Part shown: positions 24,821-33,265 of the stretch, piece by piece
How the letters are laid out: each line of letters begins with the position of its first letter
How positions within the stretch are numbered: position 1 is the stretch's first letter
Source: an uncultured Colwellia sp.
GTDB lineage: Bacteria; Pseudomonadota; Gammaproteobacteria; Enterobacterales; Alteromonadaceae
Direction: 5' to 3'
Length of the DNA: 36,550 bases
NCBI GenBank assembly: GCA_913020705.1
Contig: CAJWBY010000022.1
Coordinates: forward strand, 1-36,550
Position numbers and translations under genes: made by a program
Notes under the pieces: generated by a model
What the model was told of the DNA's origin: nothing
The model's database searches: none
What the model saw: only the letters and a program-made list of their open reading frames with translations

Positions 24821-26908
24821 TTAATAAAGTTTAGAAAGATCTGAATTGATTCGAGAAAACCAGTTGGTTTCTTTATTACCATTACTTTCAACAAAACTTT
24901 TAAACTTAGGATAGGCTTGTAATATGTCAACCGTTTCACTGGGGTGTCTCCACTCCTCTTGTGAACCAGGGTTGATAGCTAATGCCCAAGGTAAACCGTT
25001 AACTGTTTGATAGTTATAATTTGACGATATCTGTGTATTATCGTCAGCTATTCCGAACATATTAGGATCTGCTTTAGATGTTGGCATTCTGTTCTTTAGG
25101 TGAATTTCTAGTGCTCTTCCTGGCTGATTAAAATTATCACCATGATAAGTAGCTTCTTTAGCAAATATAAATGGATTATAAGGGGCTTCTGGAAACACAT
25201 CTAACGAAATAGGGATGATAAAAGGCACGGTTACGCTAAAAGTCATTTGAGAGCTATTACTACAATTAGTTTCAGTCTTATAGTAATCACAAGCTGCACT
25301 TAGTTGAATATGGCTTTCTAAATCATCCGTAATTTTAATGACTAAGTATTGAGTATCTGCTTCTATAGCACTTATTTGTTGTAACACACCATTAATTTGA
25401 AAGCGAACTAAGTCACTATTTACATTACTTGGTAGAACGTTATCTAACTGAATAGCAAAACCATTGCGATAAGCAGCGCCTAATGCTTTTAATTCTCCTT
25501 GAAATTCAATTTGTTTTACTTCAAATGAATCTGTTAATAATAATGAAGAATTTTGTAGTATAACAACATCATTCATATCGTAATCACCTTTTACAGGCCA
25601 GCTGTCTTCAAAAGCTACGTAGTAGGGAGTGTCTTGAATTTGACTATTCCCGGCATTTGTCACCAGCACTCTATAATCTTCCACTTCACCATCTGCAACC
25701 CCACCACTGGCAACGATTGAAGTGATAGAAGTGAATCTTGCTCTTGTCCAAGTAAAACCATTTAAAGCACTTATCGGCGTATTGACAAGCAACACTTCTG
25801 TGGTGTTATCCATATATTTATCTGATAGTAGTTTTTCGTCTGGCGTAAAGATGCCGTCACGATTCCAGTCTCCCCAGATATTGAGGTAGCCAGCACCTGT
25901 TGCTGCAACTTCAATAAGACTATCGCTGCCCGATAATAAAGGGGTTAAGAAAGTGATACCATCATCTTGATCTGTCTTGGGGTAAACATTGGCATTATGT
26001 TCAGTAGTTATAGTGCTCCCCAAATAAATATCGCTAACACCATGCCTAGCACCATTGTTAAACAGCGTTGTCCCATAACTGTCTGGGGCATCTCCATAAT
26101 CTGTTGTAGCAGCAATTGATTCGTCAATTACAGGAGCAACGGCACAACGTGCACCATCGTTTTGAGAGGCACTTGGTCCATAGGCGAAAAATGTAGCAGT
26201 GGGGTTTAGCTGAGCAATATCGATAATAAAGACGTGACCATCACTATTACGGCTGATATAAAAATTACCATCAACATCGAAATAAACAGCACCAAAGGTA
26301 CCTGTCTCTCCAATGTTTCCTAGGCCAACAATGCCACCGGTCGTCACATTTATTTGATACAACTGACCATTTCTATCTACCGTATAGGCAAACTTATCTT
26401 CAGGATGAAAAGCGAAGTCATAAATATTGATAGATAAATCTTGACCGTTAATTACTTTAATAACCTTGAGGTGATCATTTGATTGTTCATCGAGCGAAAC
26501 TTTATATAAACCATGATCAACACCTTTTCTATAAAAATAATAAGTGTTTTCGCTGATAGCAATATCACCAACATAAAAATTTACACCAGGGTTATTTTCT
26601 AGGGGTAAGGACGTAGCTTGGTAGTCATCGCCAATGCGAACTAAAGTGCCCCATTGATACCCCCAACCATAAATGTAATTGTCATGAAAATTAAAACCAA
26701 TTGCATTGATTTTATCAGTAGTGCCTAAATCGCTGGATAATAATGAGTAATCACCTGTAACCAGATTTACGCCATAAAGTTGTGCTACTGATTCCTGCAT
26801 TAAAAATGCGTTTGAAGGGCAACTTTCGAACGGGTCAGCATTTATTATTCCGTGAAAACTTATCAAGCAAGCGAAAAAGTATCGCTTAATATTTTTTGAA
26901 TACAACAT
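24821..26908 (-). CDS. Large secreted LruC-domain protein, probable biofilm matrix protein
   Basis: This 695-residue protein has a signal peptide (about 1-25, ending near INADP). The N-terminal region resembles a beta-propeller of the DUF6923 type (about 30-255: AQLYGVNLVTGDYSLL, NAIGFNFHDNYIYGW). A GEVEDY module (about 275-420) includes the Ca2+-loop-like DWNRDGIFTPDEKLL and ends GEVEDYRVLV. The C-terminal LruC/DUF4842 domain has GDYDMNDVVILQ and FQGELKALGAAYRNGFAIQL. ATG 26908 follows GGAG at 10 bases; the upstream ATG at 26959 would lie at or before the predicted transcript start. Such proteins are exported and often calcium-binding. A matrix or adhesin role is inferred from the EPS context. 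Confidence 0.85.
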   Translation of the reverse strand: MLYSKNIKRYFFACLISFHGIINADPFESCPSNAFLMQESVAQLYGVNLVTGDYSLLSSDLGTTDKINAIGFNFHDNYIYGWGYQWGTLVRIGDDYQATSLPLENNPGVNFYVGDIAISENTYYFYRKGVDHGLYKVSLDEQSNDHLKVIKVINGQDLSINIYDFAFHPEDKFAYTVDRNGQLYQINVTTGGIVGLGNIGETGTFGAVYFDVDGNFYISRNSDGHVFIIDIAQLNPTATFFAYGPSASQNDGARCAVAPVIDESIAATTDYGDAPDSYGTTLFNNGARHGVSDIYLGSTITTEHNANVYPKTDQDDGITFLTPLLSGSDSLIEVAATGAGYLNIWGDWNRDGIFTPDEKLLSDKYMDNTTEVLLVNTPISALNGFTWTRARFTSITSIVASGGVADGEVEDYRVLVTNAGNSQIQDTPYYVAFEDSWPVKGDYDMNDVVILQNSSLLLTDSFEVKQIEFQGELKALGAAYRNGFAIQLDNVLPSNVNSDLVRFQINGVLQQISAIEADTQYLVIKITDDLESHIQLSAACDYYKTETNCSNSSQMTFSVTVPFIIPISLDVFPEAPYNPFIFAKEATYHGDNFNQPGRALEIHLKNRMPTSKADPNMFGIADDNTQISSNYNYQTVNGLPWALAINPGSQEEWRHPSETVDILQAYPKFKSFVESNGNKETNWFSRINSDLSKLY

Positions 26909-26958
26909 AAAATAACTCTCCAAGAATATTATTAATTTAGTAACTCTTATTAATAGCA

Positions 26959-26974
26959 AGCAAGGAGCGTTCCA
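26959..26974 (-). promoter_or_regulatory. Sigma54-type promoter of the LruC/lipoprotein operon
   Basis: On the minus strand TGGAACGCTCCTTGCT matches TGGCACG-N4-TTGCW with one mismatch. The start would be near 26948, about 40 bases before ATG 26908. Confidence 0.75.
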
Positions 26975-27025
26975 TTTATTATTTTGTTATTTATTAGCGG
27001 CTTATGATTTGATGGTTAAGTACTG

Positions 27026-27038
27026 TTGCAAAATGCAA
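27026..27038. promoter_or_regulatory. Candidate activator dyad upstream of the LruC promoter
   Basis: TTGCAAAATGCAA is a near-symmetric dyad (TTGCA-AAA-TGCAA) 52 bases upstream of the -24 box. It resembles TTGCAAAACGCA at 31807-31818. Confidence 0.4.
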
Positions 27039-27185
27039 AGCAATATTAAAATTATGAACAGAATAAGTTCAATTGGAGTTGATAGGAATATACACAGAGA
27101 AGCAACTACCTTTGTGTTCACCTCATATGACTTTGATTCTCTCAAGGGTTGAATTATTCCATAACTGTGAGTTAACTAAAGAACA

Positions 27186-27217
27186 ATAAATCACTTAATA
27201 CCAACCAAGTGATTTAT
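27186..27217 (-). terminator. Hairpin at the end of the H-NOX operon
   Basis: An 11-base perfect stem (ATAAATCACTT, 27186-27196, with 27207-27217) lies 12 bases after the kinase stop on the minus strand, followed by a weak T-rich stretch (TGTTCTTT). It probably separates the H-NOX operon from the LruC promoter. Confidence 0.65.
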
Positions 27218-27228
27218 CTTTTAATTTA

Positions 27229-28170
27229 TTAAGCGTTTGCTAGGGGGAGGGTTATTTTAAAACATGTTCCTACATCAATAACACTGGAAACCTCAATTTT
27301 ACCATTATGTTTTTCTATTATCCCATGGGAAATAGGTAAACCTAACCCCGTACCTTCACCAACAGGTTTGGTCGTATAGAAGGGGTCAAATATTTTTAAA
27401 ATATTGTCGTCACTTATACCTTTACCGTTATCTTGAACATAAATAATAACGTTGTCTTTTACTTGTGTCGTCTGAATTGTTAGCACGCCATCGGTTTCAC
27501 AAGCATATGCCGCATTCATAAAGAGATTTATAAATACTTGATTTAAATCAAATTGTTGCCCTAATATATCATCGCATTCAGATAAATCTAATTTTATATC
27601 TATTTTATATTTTAGTTCTATAGTAGATAAATTTATGCAGTCTTTTATGCATTCATTAATATTAAAAGGGATTAACGTATCATTACTTTTATAGGAAATC
27701 TTTTTTAAATTACTGACGATTTTTTTCACACGTTTAAGACCATCAATAGTATCAACGAGTAAAGAAGGTGTATCAGATATTAAATAGTCGGCATCAATAT
27801 CTTTACGTAAAGTTTGATACTTACCTAATACACTCTCAGCACTCTCTTTATCGGGGTCGTGTTCTTGAATCATTTTGTCGAGTGTAAAAAATTCATTCAT
27901 GTTTTCTAATAAGCAAAAAAGATTACTGTACGAATAAGATAGAGGGTTATTAATTTCATGAGCAATACCAGCTGTGAGTTGACCTAGCGAGCCCATTTTT
28001 TCTGACTGAATAAGTTGCGCTTGTGTGGTTTTTAACTCTAAAACCACACCTTGCAGGTCTAAAACATTATCGTATAATTCTCGTGTTTTATCTTCTAGCA
28101 ACTTTTCGGCTAACTGGCGTGCCTTTTTCTCTCGAGCATAAGCTGTTTTATAGGCATCTAGTTCACTCAT
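27229..28170 (-). CDS. hnoK: H-NOX-associated histidine kinase (HnoK-like)
   Basis: This 313-residue soluble histidine kinase has an N-terminal coiled coil (about 1-55). The HisKA H-box is QLTAGIAHEINNPLSYS with H71. The HATPase_c domain has the N-box NLFMNAAYA, the G1 box VQDNGKGIS, the F-box FDPFYTTKPVGEGTGLGLPI and a GTCFKI end. There is no membrane segment or own sensor domain, as expected if H-NOX provides the input. It directly follows the H-NOX gene with one base between; the GAGG of the H-NOX terminal codons is its ribosome binding site. In Shewanella and Vibrio, NO-bound H-NOX is known to inhibit such a kinase. Confidence 0.88.
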   Translation of the reverse strand: MSELDAYKTAYAREKKARQLAEKLLEDKTRELYDNVLDLQGVVLELKTTQAQLIQSEKMGSLGQLTAGIAHEINNPLSYSYSNLFCLLENMNEFFTLDKMIQEHDPDKESAESVLGKYQTLRKDIDADYLISDTPSLLVDTIDGLKRVKKIVSNLKKISYKSNDTLIPFNINECIKDCINLSTIELKYKIDIKLDLSECDDILGQQFDLNQVFINLFMNAAYACETDGVLTIQTTQVKDNVIIYVQDNGKGISDDNILKIFDPFYTTKPVGEGTGLGLPISHGIIEKHNGKIEVSSVIDVGTCFKITLPLANA

Positions 28171-28171
28171 A

Positions 28172-28717
28172 TTAATCCTCGAAAGATATCACTAATTTAC
28201 ATTTTTCTGCGCCGTCATGCATGCACTCAGGGTGCTTAATTGATATTGATTGCTTAAAATGATTAGCTGCACCTGTAATTAGTCCTTCAGAAAGATGGCA
28301 TAGTTTACGCTTTGATTTGTAGAACATTATCAAATCGCCATCGGGAGTTTCATCATATTTAAACGAAGGTAAATAAGCATCAGGATAAACACGTTTTACT
28401 TCTTTATGTATAACACCATCAATACACGTTAAAAAGTCTTTTAAGTTGTCAATATGTGAAACGTTTGCTGGGCTACTATTATACAAAAGGATAAATAAAT
28501 ATTCACCAAAGGTTCTTACTAATGTTGGTGCATCAATTTTCGTTATTATTGATAATTCAGATACGTAGGCCAATATTTCAGCATCGTCATATTGCATACC
28601 ATTAGTATAAACACCTTCTGAACTAGGCTTTACTTTTTCTAATAATTCATTCCAAACAGGCATGCCCATTTTATCAATAACCATTTCTGAAAATGAAGTA
28701 AATATAGAACCTTGCAT
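28172..28717 (-). CDS. hnoX: H-NOX heme nitric oxide sensor
   Basis: This 181-residue HNOB-domain protein has the length of stand-alone bacterial H-NOX. The proximal heme ligand is H104 in DGVIHKEVKRVYPDAYLPSF. The YxSxR heme-propionate motif is Y133-S135-R137 in FYKSKR. The zinc-site pattern of facultative-anaerobe H-NOX is present (C140, H162, C165, C173). All key residues are intact. It should bind NO through ferrous heme and control the adjacent kinase; family members of this type usually exclude O2, and no distal-pocket Tyr is obvious. AAGGAA precedes the ATG. It sits between the degenerate HD-GYP regulator and HnoK in one operon. Confidence 0.93.
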   Translation of the reverse strand: MQGSIFTSFSEMVIDKMGMPVWNELLEKVKPSSEGVYTNGMQYDDAEILAYVSELSIITKIDAPTLVRTFGEYLFILLYNSSPANVSHIDNLKDFLTCIDGVIHKEVKRVYPDAYLPSFKYDETPDGDLIMFYKSKRKLCHLSEGLITGAANHFKQSISIKHPECMHDGAEKCKLVISFED

Positions 28718-28736
28718 ATTAAATTCCTTAAGTCAG

Positions 28737-30029
28737 TTATAACGATGATTGTTCAACAACAACGGTAAAGTGATGTTTTTGATTTTGTTCGTACTCAATC
28801 AGTTTATCAATTGAGTGCTCAGTAAATTCATGACCTTCTGCTAATATTAGTAAATGCGTAGTGGAAAATAAACTATTCTTTAACATCATCCCAGGTAAAA
28901 GTTGCAGGGTACTTAAACCTTTTTCTGTAATGTTATCTTTAATCAATTCAGGTTTGGCAATTAGGATATCAAGGATTTTTTCATCATACTTTAACCCTCT
29001 AGATTTATTTAACTCAATAAATACCTGCTTAGGTTCCATTTCCTTGGCATCCATTTTCCCATTAGAAAATCGGTAATAATCTCTTGCGATAATTATTATT
29101 TTACAGGCTAATAATATTTCATCATTCTCTTTCTCGGCAATGCGTTCAAGGGAAGAATATTGGTGAGTTAATATGGCCTTTACGTTATTTAAACGCTGAG
29201 CCGGAGAAAGTATTTGTTGAGCAATATTTCCTTGTGTTAAAAATTGTTTTCTTTGCTCAAAATGAAGTAAATTATAAGGTGTTTTGCAAAGGGTAGGGTC
29301 TAAGCCTAGCATACCTATTTCATTGAGAAAGCCTGCCAAACGAATATCACGTATTGCTTCTTTTTCAAGATGAAGTTGGTTAGCTAATTGACCTGCTAGT
29401 TGACTCACTTGTTTAGCGAAACTCGCGCTCAGATAGGGATCTATAGCAATGAAATTAAATAACATTTTTTCGCAGGCTTTATTATTTTGTTCATTTCTTA
29501 ACAAAGAAGCCTTGATCTGCTTTGTGCGCAGAGTAATTTTTTCTTCTAAATCAAGATTTAAATTTTTGAGTAACTTATTTTTATAAAGAATGTTTATCTT
29601 TAAGTTATGGTTTTCTTTTTTTAATCTAATTCTCTCTAAACCATCTTCAACAGCATGAATGAGGTCTTCATTATCCCAAGGTTTATTAATAAATCGATTA
29701 ATTTTCCCTAAATTTATCGCTGCTACTGTTGATTCAAAATCGGCAAAACCACTCAATACAATTCTATATGTATCTGGATGTGATGTAGCGACTTTCTCTA
29801 AAAGTGTTGCACCATCCATTTCAGGCATTCTCATGTCTGAAACAATGACATCAATTGTGGTTTTTTCTATGATCTCTAATGCGTCTTTGGCACTACTAGC
29901 AATGATTAAATTATAAGGCTTACGATGAAATAATCTTTGTAAAGTCCGTAAAATAACTCTTTCATCGTCAACACATAATACTGTCATGTCTGAGTATAAA
30001 GATTCATTGGTACTACTCTCTGACATCAT
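28737..30029 (-). CDS. hnoD: Response regulator with degenerate HD-GYP domain (HnoD-like)
   Basis: This 430-residue protein has an N-terminal receiver with CVDDE, phospho-acceptor D65 in VIVSDMRMPEMDG, LSGFAD and INKPWD. A coiled coil follows (about 135-180), then an HD-GYP-like domain. There the metal-binding HD of the family (LLHDIGKIG) is NE (GFLNEIGMLG), and the HHE...GYP block is reduced to THQYSSLERI with no GYP. It cannot be a c-di-GMP phosphodiesterase of the usual kind. This matches HnoD of Shewanella, described as a degenerate HD-GYP protein that modulates an EAL enzyme. No EAL/HnoB gene is present in this window. It heads the operon; AAGGAA precedes the ATG pair. Confidence 0.85.
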   Translation of the reverse strand: MMSESSTNESLYSDMTVLCVDDERVILRTLQRLFHRKPYNLIIASSAKDALEIIEKTTIDVIVSDMRMPEMDGATLLEKVATSHPDTYRIVLSGFADFESTVAAINLGKINRFINKPWDNEDLIHAVEDGLERIRLKKENHNLKINILYKNKLLKNLNLDLEEKITLRTKQIKASLLRNEQNNKACEKMLFNFIAIDPYLSASFAKQVSQLAGQLANQLHLEKEAIRDIRLAGFLNEIGMLGLDPTLCKTPYNLLHFEQRKQFLTQGNIAQQILSPAQRLNNVKAILTHQYSSLERIAEKENDEILLACKIIIIARDYYRFSNGKMDAKEMEPKQVFIELNKSRGLKYDEKILDILIAKPELIKDNITEKGLSTLQLLPGMMLKNSLFSTTHLLILAEGHEFTEHSIDKLIEYEQNQKHHFTVVVEQSSL

Positions 30030-30320
30030 TGTTCCTTATGGGGTATTCGACTGAAATTAATTAGTCGCTTAATAGTTTGTGTACTTGTTATTTTTACCAG
30101 TGTGAAACACACTTATTATAGTTATAACCGTTATTTATACAAAAATCATTGATATTACTATATTTTAGTTCAAAAATTATTTTAATTACATTTGTAATTA
30201 GTTTCGCGTTATATTAAATTTTATATAAAGATACAAAGAAAAATTATCAATAAAGATCTATTTTTAAAGCTATTTATTTGTAATTCACTGTATTTACATC
30301 GTTAATTTTTGAGGAAAAAG
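30030..30320. promoter_or_regulatory. Divergent control region between hnoD and the sigma54 activator
   Basis: It holds two palindromes: AGTGTG-AAA-CACACT (30099-30113) and TAATTACA-TT-TGTAATTA (30183-30200). Related TTTGTAATTC half sites occur near 30276 and upstream of the polymerase promoter (about 11564-11573). No sigma54 element is seen on either strand, so the regulatory genes probably use another sigma factor. The palindromes are candidate repressor or activator sites. Confidence 0.5.
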
Positions 30321-31793
30321 ATGCAAAATTTGAATAAATCTATCATTCTATTTGTAGACGATGAACCTGCTATATTGAGATCTCTTCATCGTATTGCGAG
30401 TAAAGTCGATGCAACTATTTTAACTGCCTCTGGTGGTTTTGAAGCACTTGAAATTATTGAAAGCTCTCATGTTGATGTGATTGTGTCTGATATAAATATG
30501 CCCAATATGGATGGCAATCAATTATTGGAGCAGGTCGCTCAAATATCACCTGAAACGGTCCGCATCGTTTTAACGAGCTGTGACAATATGGATACGGTAC
30601 TCAATGCTATTAATTGTGGACATATATGGGGATATCTTCAGAAACCTTGGGATAATTTTGAGCTGATCGTAAAATTAAAGCAAGCATTACAGCTACAACA
30701 TATTTTAGCTGAACGCACGTTAATGCGTAGAACGATTGATCAATATCAGATATACCATAAAGCTAAGTTTGAAGGCTTTGTTGGTGACTCTATTCCTATG
30801 CAGTTTGTTTATTCGTGTATTGAGCAGAGCGCTCCTAGCAGCGCTTCTGTCTTTATTACTGGACCAAGTGGTTCGGGTAAAGAAGTGGCGGCACAAGCGA
30901 TACATAGATTAAGTAAAAGAAAAAATGGACCTTTTATTGCGCTGAACTGCGCAGCTATACCATCAGAGCTGATGGAGTCAGAAATTTTTGGTCATATCAA
31001 AGGAGCTTTCTCTGGTGCTGTGTCGAATAGAGATGGAGCGGCAACACTTGCAAATGGTGGTAGTCTGTTTCTAGATGAAATTGGTGAGATGGATATTAGC
31101 TTGCAAGCTAAGTTATTACGTTTTATTCAAACAGGGTGTTTTCAAAAAGTCGGTAGCGGTAAAGAAGAGAAAGTAGATATTCGCTTTATTAGTGCAACGA
31201 ATCGAGAACCTCAAGTTGCTATCGATGAGAAAAAACTACGAGAAGATCTCTTTTACAGATTAAATGTTATTTCCATCTCATTACCTGCTTTAAATGAGCG
31301 CGGTAATGACATTGTTAAGTTGGCAGAGCATTTTCTCAGTCATTTTTGTGAAGTTGAAGAAAAAGTGCTTGCTGGATTTTCAACGGACGCAGAAAATTTA
31401 ATTAAGTCATATTCATGGCCGGGCAATGTTCGACAATTACAAAATGTTATTCATAGTTCCACTATCATGTCTGAAGGTCCATTAATATCAGAGAAAGTTA
31501 TTGCCCAACAACTGGGTCAGCAAGCAAGACAAATTGATTCAACAATGAATCTTCAGCAACCTATTTTGGCTTCACATGCTGAACAACAACAGAATGTTCA
31601 AAGCACTATCTCAACATCACCTCCATCATCAATGTCGTCCATAGCAACTCTGGCAGACGTTGAAAAACATGCCATAGAACAAGCGATAGAATTGTGTCAA
31701 GACAATATCGTCAAAGCAGCAAGCTTATTAGGTGTTAGCCCATCCACGCTATATCGAAAAATCCAACAATGGCAAACAACGCCAGTAGAATAA
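30321..31793 (+). CDS. Sigma54-dependent response regulator (SypG/HnoC-like)
   Basis: This 490-residue NtrC-type activator has a receiver with FVDDEP, phospho-acceptor D57 in VIVSDINMPNMDG, and LQKPWD. The AAA+ domain follows, with Walker A TGPSGSGKE, ESEIFGHIKGAFSGA, Walker B GGSLFLDEIGEM and the sensor FISATNREP. The C-terminal Fis-type helix-turn-helix is IVKAASLLGVSPSTLYRKI. The sigma54 contact loop is GAFSGA rather than GAFTGA, a conservative change. ATG 30321 is used because GAGGAA lies just before it; TTG 30309 is also in frame. It is divergent from the H-NOX operon. It combines the build of V. fischeri SypG with the position of HnoC. Its likely targets are the sigma54-type promoters of this locus. 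Confidence 0.9.
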   Translation: MQNLNKSIILFVDDEPAILRSLHRIASKVDATILTASGGFEALEIIESSHVDVIVSDINMPNMDGNQLLEQVAQISPETVRIVLTSCDNMDTVLNAINCGHIWGYLQKPWDNFELIVKLKQALQLQHILAERTLMRRTIDQYQIYHKAKFEGFVGDSIPMQFVYSCIEQSAPSSASVFITGPSGSGKEVAAQAIHRLSKRKNGPFIALNCAAIPSELMESEIFGHIKGAFSGAVSNRDGAATLANGGSLFLDEIGEMDISLQAKLLRFIQTGCFQKVGSGKEEKVDIRFISATNREPQVAIDEKKLREDLFYRLNVISISLPALNERGNDIVKLAEHFLSHFCEVEEKVLAGFSTDAENLIKSYSWPGNVRQLQNVIHSSTIMSEGPLISEKVIAQQLGQQARQIDSTMNLQQPILASHAEQQQNVQSTISTSPPSSMSSIATLADVEKHAIEQAIELCQDNIVKAASLLGVSPSTLYRKIQQWQTTPVE

Positions 31794-31806
31794 GTAAATT
31801 CTTAAT

Positions 31807-31931
31807 TTGCAAAACGCATTTAACATTATTTTCATCCTGCAAATAACGTTAAGTGCTACATTTCTTTAAAAAATAAAAGTATATACTAATCAAGCAATTA
31901 AAATAAATACAACATTGGAATGAAACTTGAA
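31807..31931 (+). promoter_or_regulatory. Possible control region of the second wzx unit
   Basis: TTGCAAAACGCA (31807-31818) resembles the candidate activator dyad. A poor sigma54-like match, TGGAATGAAACTTGAA (31916-31931), lies 98 bases after it. Its -12 box is TTGAA, so the GC is lost. Weak on sequence alone. Confidence 0.25.
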
Positions 31932-31976
31932 GGTATCTTGTTATCTATTTAGCAATGATAATTTCTGAGTGTTCTA

Positions 31977-33265
31977 ATGCAGCAGATACCTTTTATAAAA
32001 ATGCAATTCAATTCTGTGATCGAGCTGCTTTCAAATGCTGTTTGGTTATTGAGTGCTGAATTTTTTGCCAAAATATCTCGAATTTCACTATTGTCGTATT
32101 AGCTGCACAATTATCCCCAATATCTTACGGTACAGCGATGTTAGCCTTGGCATTTCATGATGTATTTGCATTGTTACTTCGTGCCGGTGTCGGTAGCCAG
32201 ATTATCAATTGTAAGCAACATCAGTTAGAAAGTTTTGCTAAAAGTGGAATATTCATTCAATGGGCTATCTGCTTAACGATTGCTATAGGGCAATGGAGTT
32301 CTGCAGATTTTTTATCTTCACTTTATGATAATGAAAACATTGCTGTATTACTTAAGATAATGGCAATCATTTATCTACTTTATCCTTGGGTAAGCGTAAA
32401 AATATTTTTATTACAGCGTGAAAATAAAATGCGTTGGTTCAGTATCAGAAATGGTGTTTGTGTCATTATTGAAAACGTTTCTATTGCTGTAGCCGCATTA
32501 TTAGGTGCTGACATCTTTGCAGTAGCATTAGGTAAAATCGCCTTTTCAATATTCTGGTTATTATTATTCTCATTTGCACCTGTTCAGTCTTTCGGAGTAG
32601 GTTTTGATAAAACAATAATAAAACAAATGCTCAGAACTTCAGGAAAACTGTTTAACACTGAATTTTTAAGGGGGATTCGCGTTAATGCCGACACTTTTAT
32701 TGCAGGCAAATTATTAACCCCAGAACTTTTCGGATTTTACACTTTCGCAAAAAATGCAGGTGTAGGATTAAGCCAATCAATTAGCCAAGTTTATATTGCG
32801 GCTTTATATCCATACCTATGTAAAGTAGAACGAACAGGGCAATTATTAGATCAACAAAGAAAAATTTTTACACTTTCTTTATTTATTGGTTTTCTCTTCG
32901 TTTTTCAGGCGCTAATTGCTCCCATTTATGTGCCCATTTTATTTGATGAAAAGTGGTTGTCAGCTATACCGATCATCACAATATTATGTTTAGTTGCATT
33001 ACCTAACTTAGTTGTTGATATCGTTTGTTGTTTCCAAAGAGCAACAGAGCAATACCACAATGAAACATTTACTCGATTAGTTTGTTTATTAATCTCTCTA
33101 GTAACACTTTTTACTTTAATGCCCAAGGAGCCAATGGAATTCGCCGTGGCTATTTTCCTTAGCAGTTTACTTTGCTTAATCCCCCTTTATTTTATCAATG
33201 TTTTTAAACCTTTAAATTTTAACTTACGTACTTTATTAAACAGGAAGAACTCAAATGAAAGCTAA
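31977..33265 (+). pseudogene. Second Wzx-type flippase, frameshifted near its start
   Basis: From ATG 31977 (or 32001) the frame reads MQQIPFIKMQFNSVIELLSN and LLSAEFFAKISRISLLS, then hits TAG at 32100. In the frame one base earlier, the protein continues without break as VLAAQLSPISYGTAMLALAF and onward to 33265, about 12 membrane helices in all. Loss of a single base near 32095 accounts for this; the joined protein would be about 429 residues, normal for the MOP/Wzx superfamily. ATG 32138 could still start a shortened protein of 375 residues, but it would lack the first helix. It overlaps the next GT gene by 11 bases. The intact flippase at 3470 may do the work. Confidence 0.8.

Noticed and set aside
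31916..31931. Sigma54-like TGGAATGAAACTTGAA before the second wzx
   Set aside because: The -12 GC is GA and the -24 box is poor. It is kept only as a weak mention with the upstream motif.
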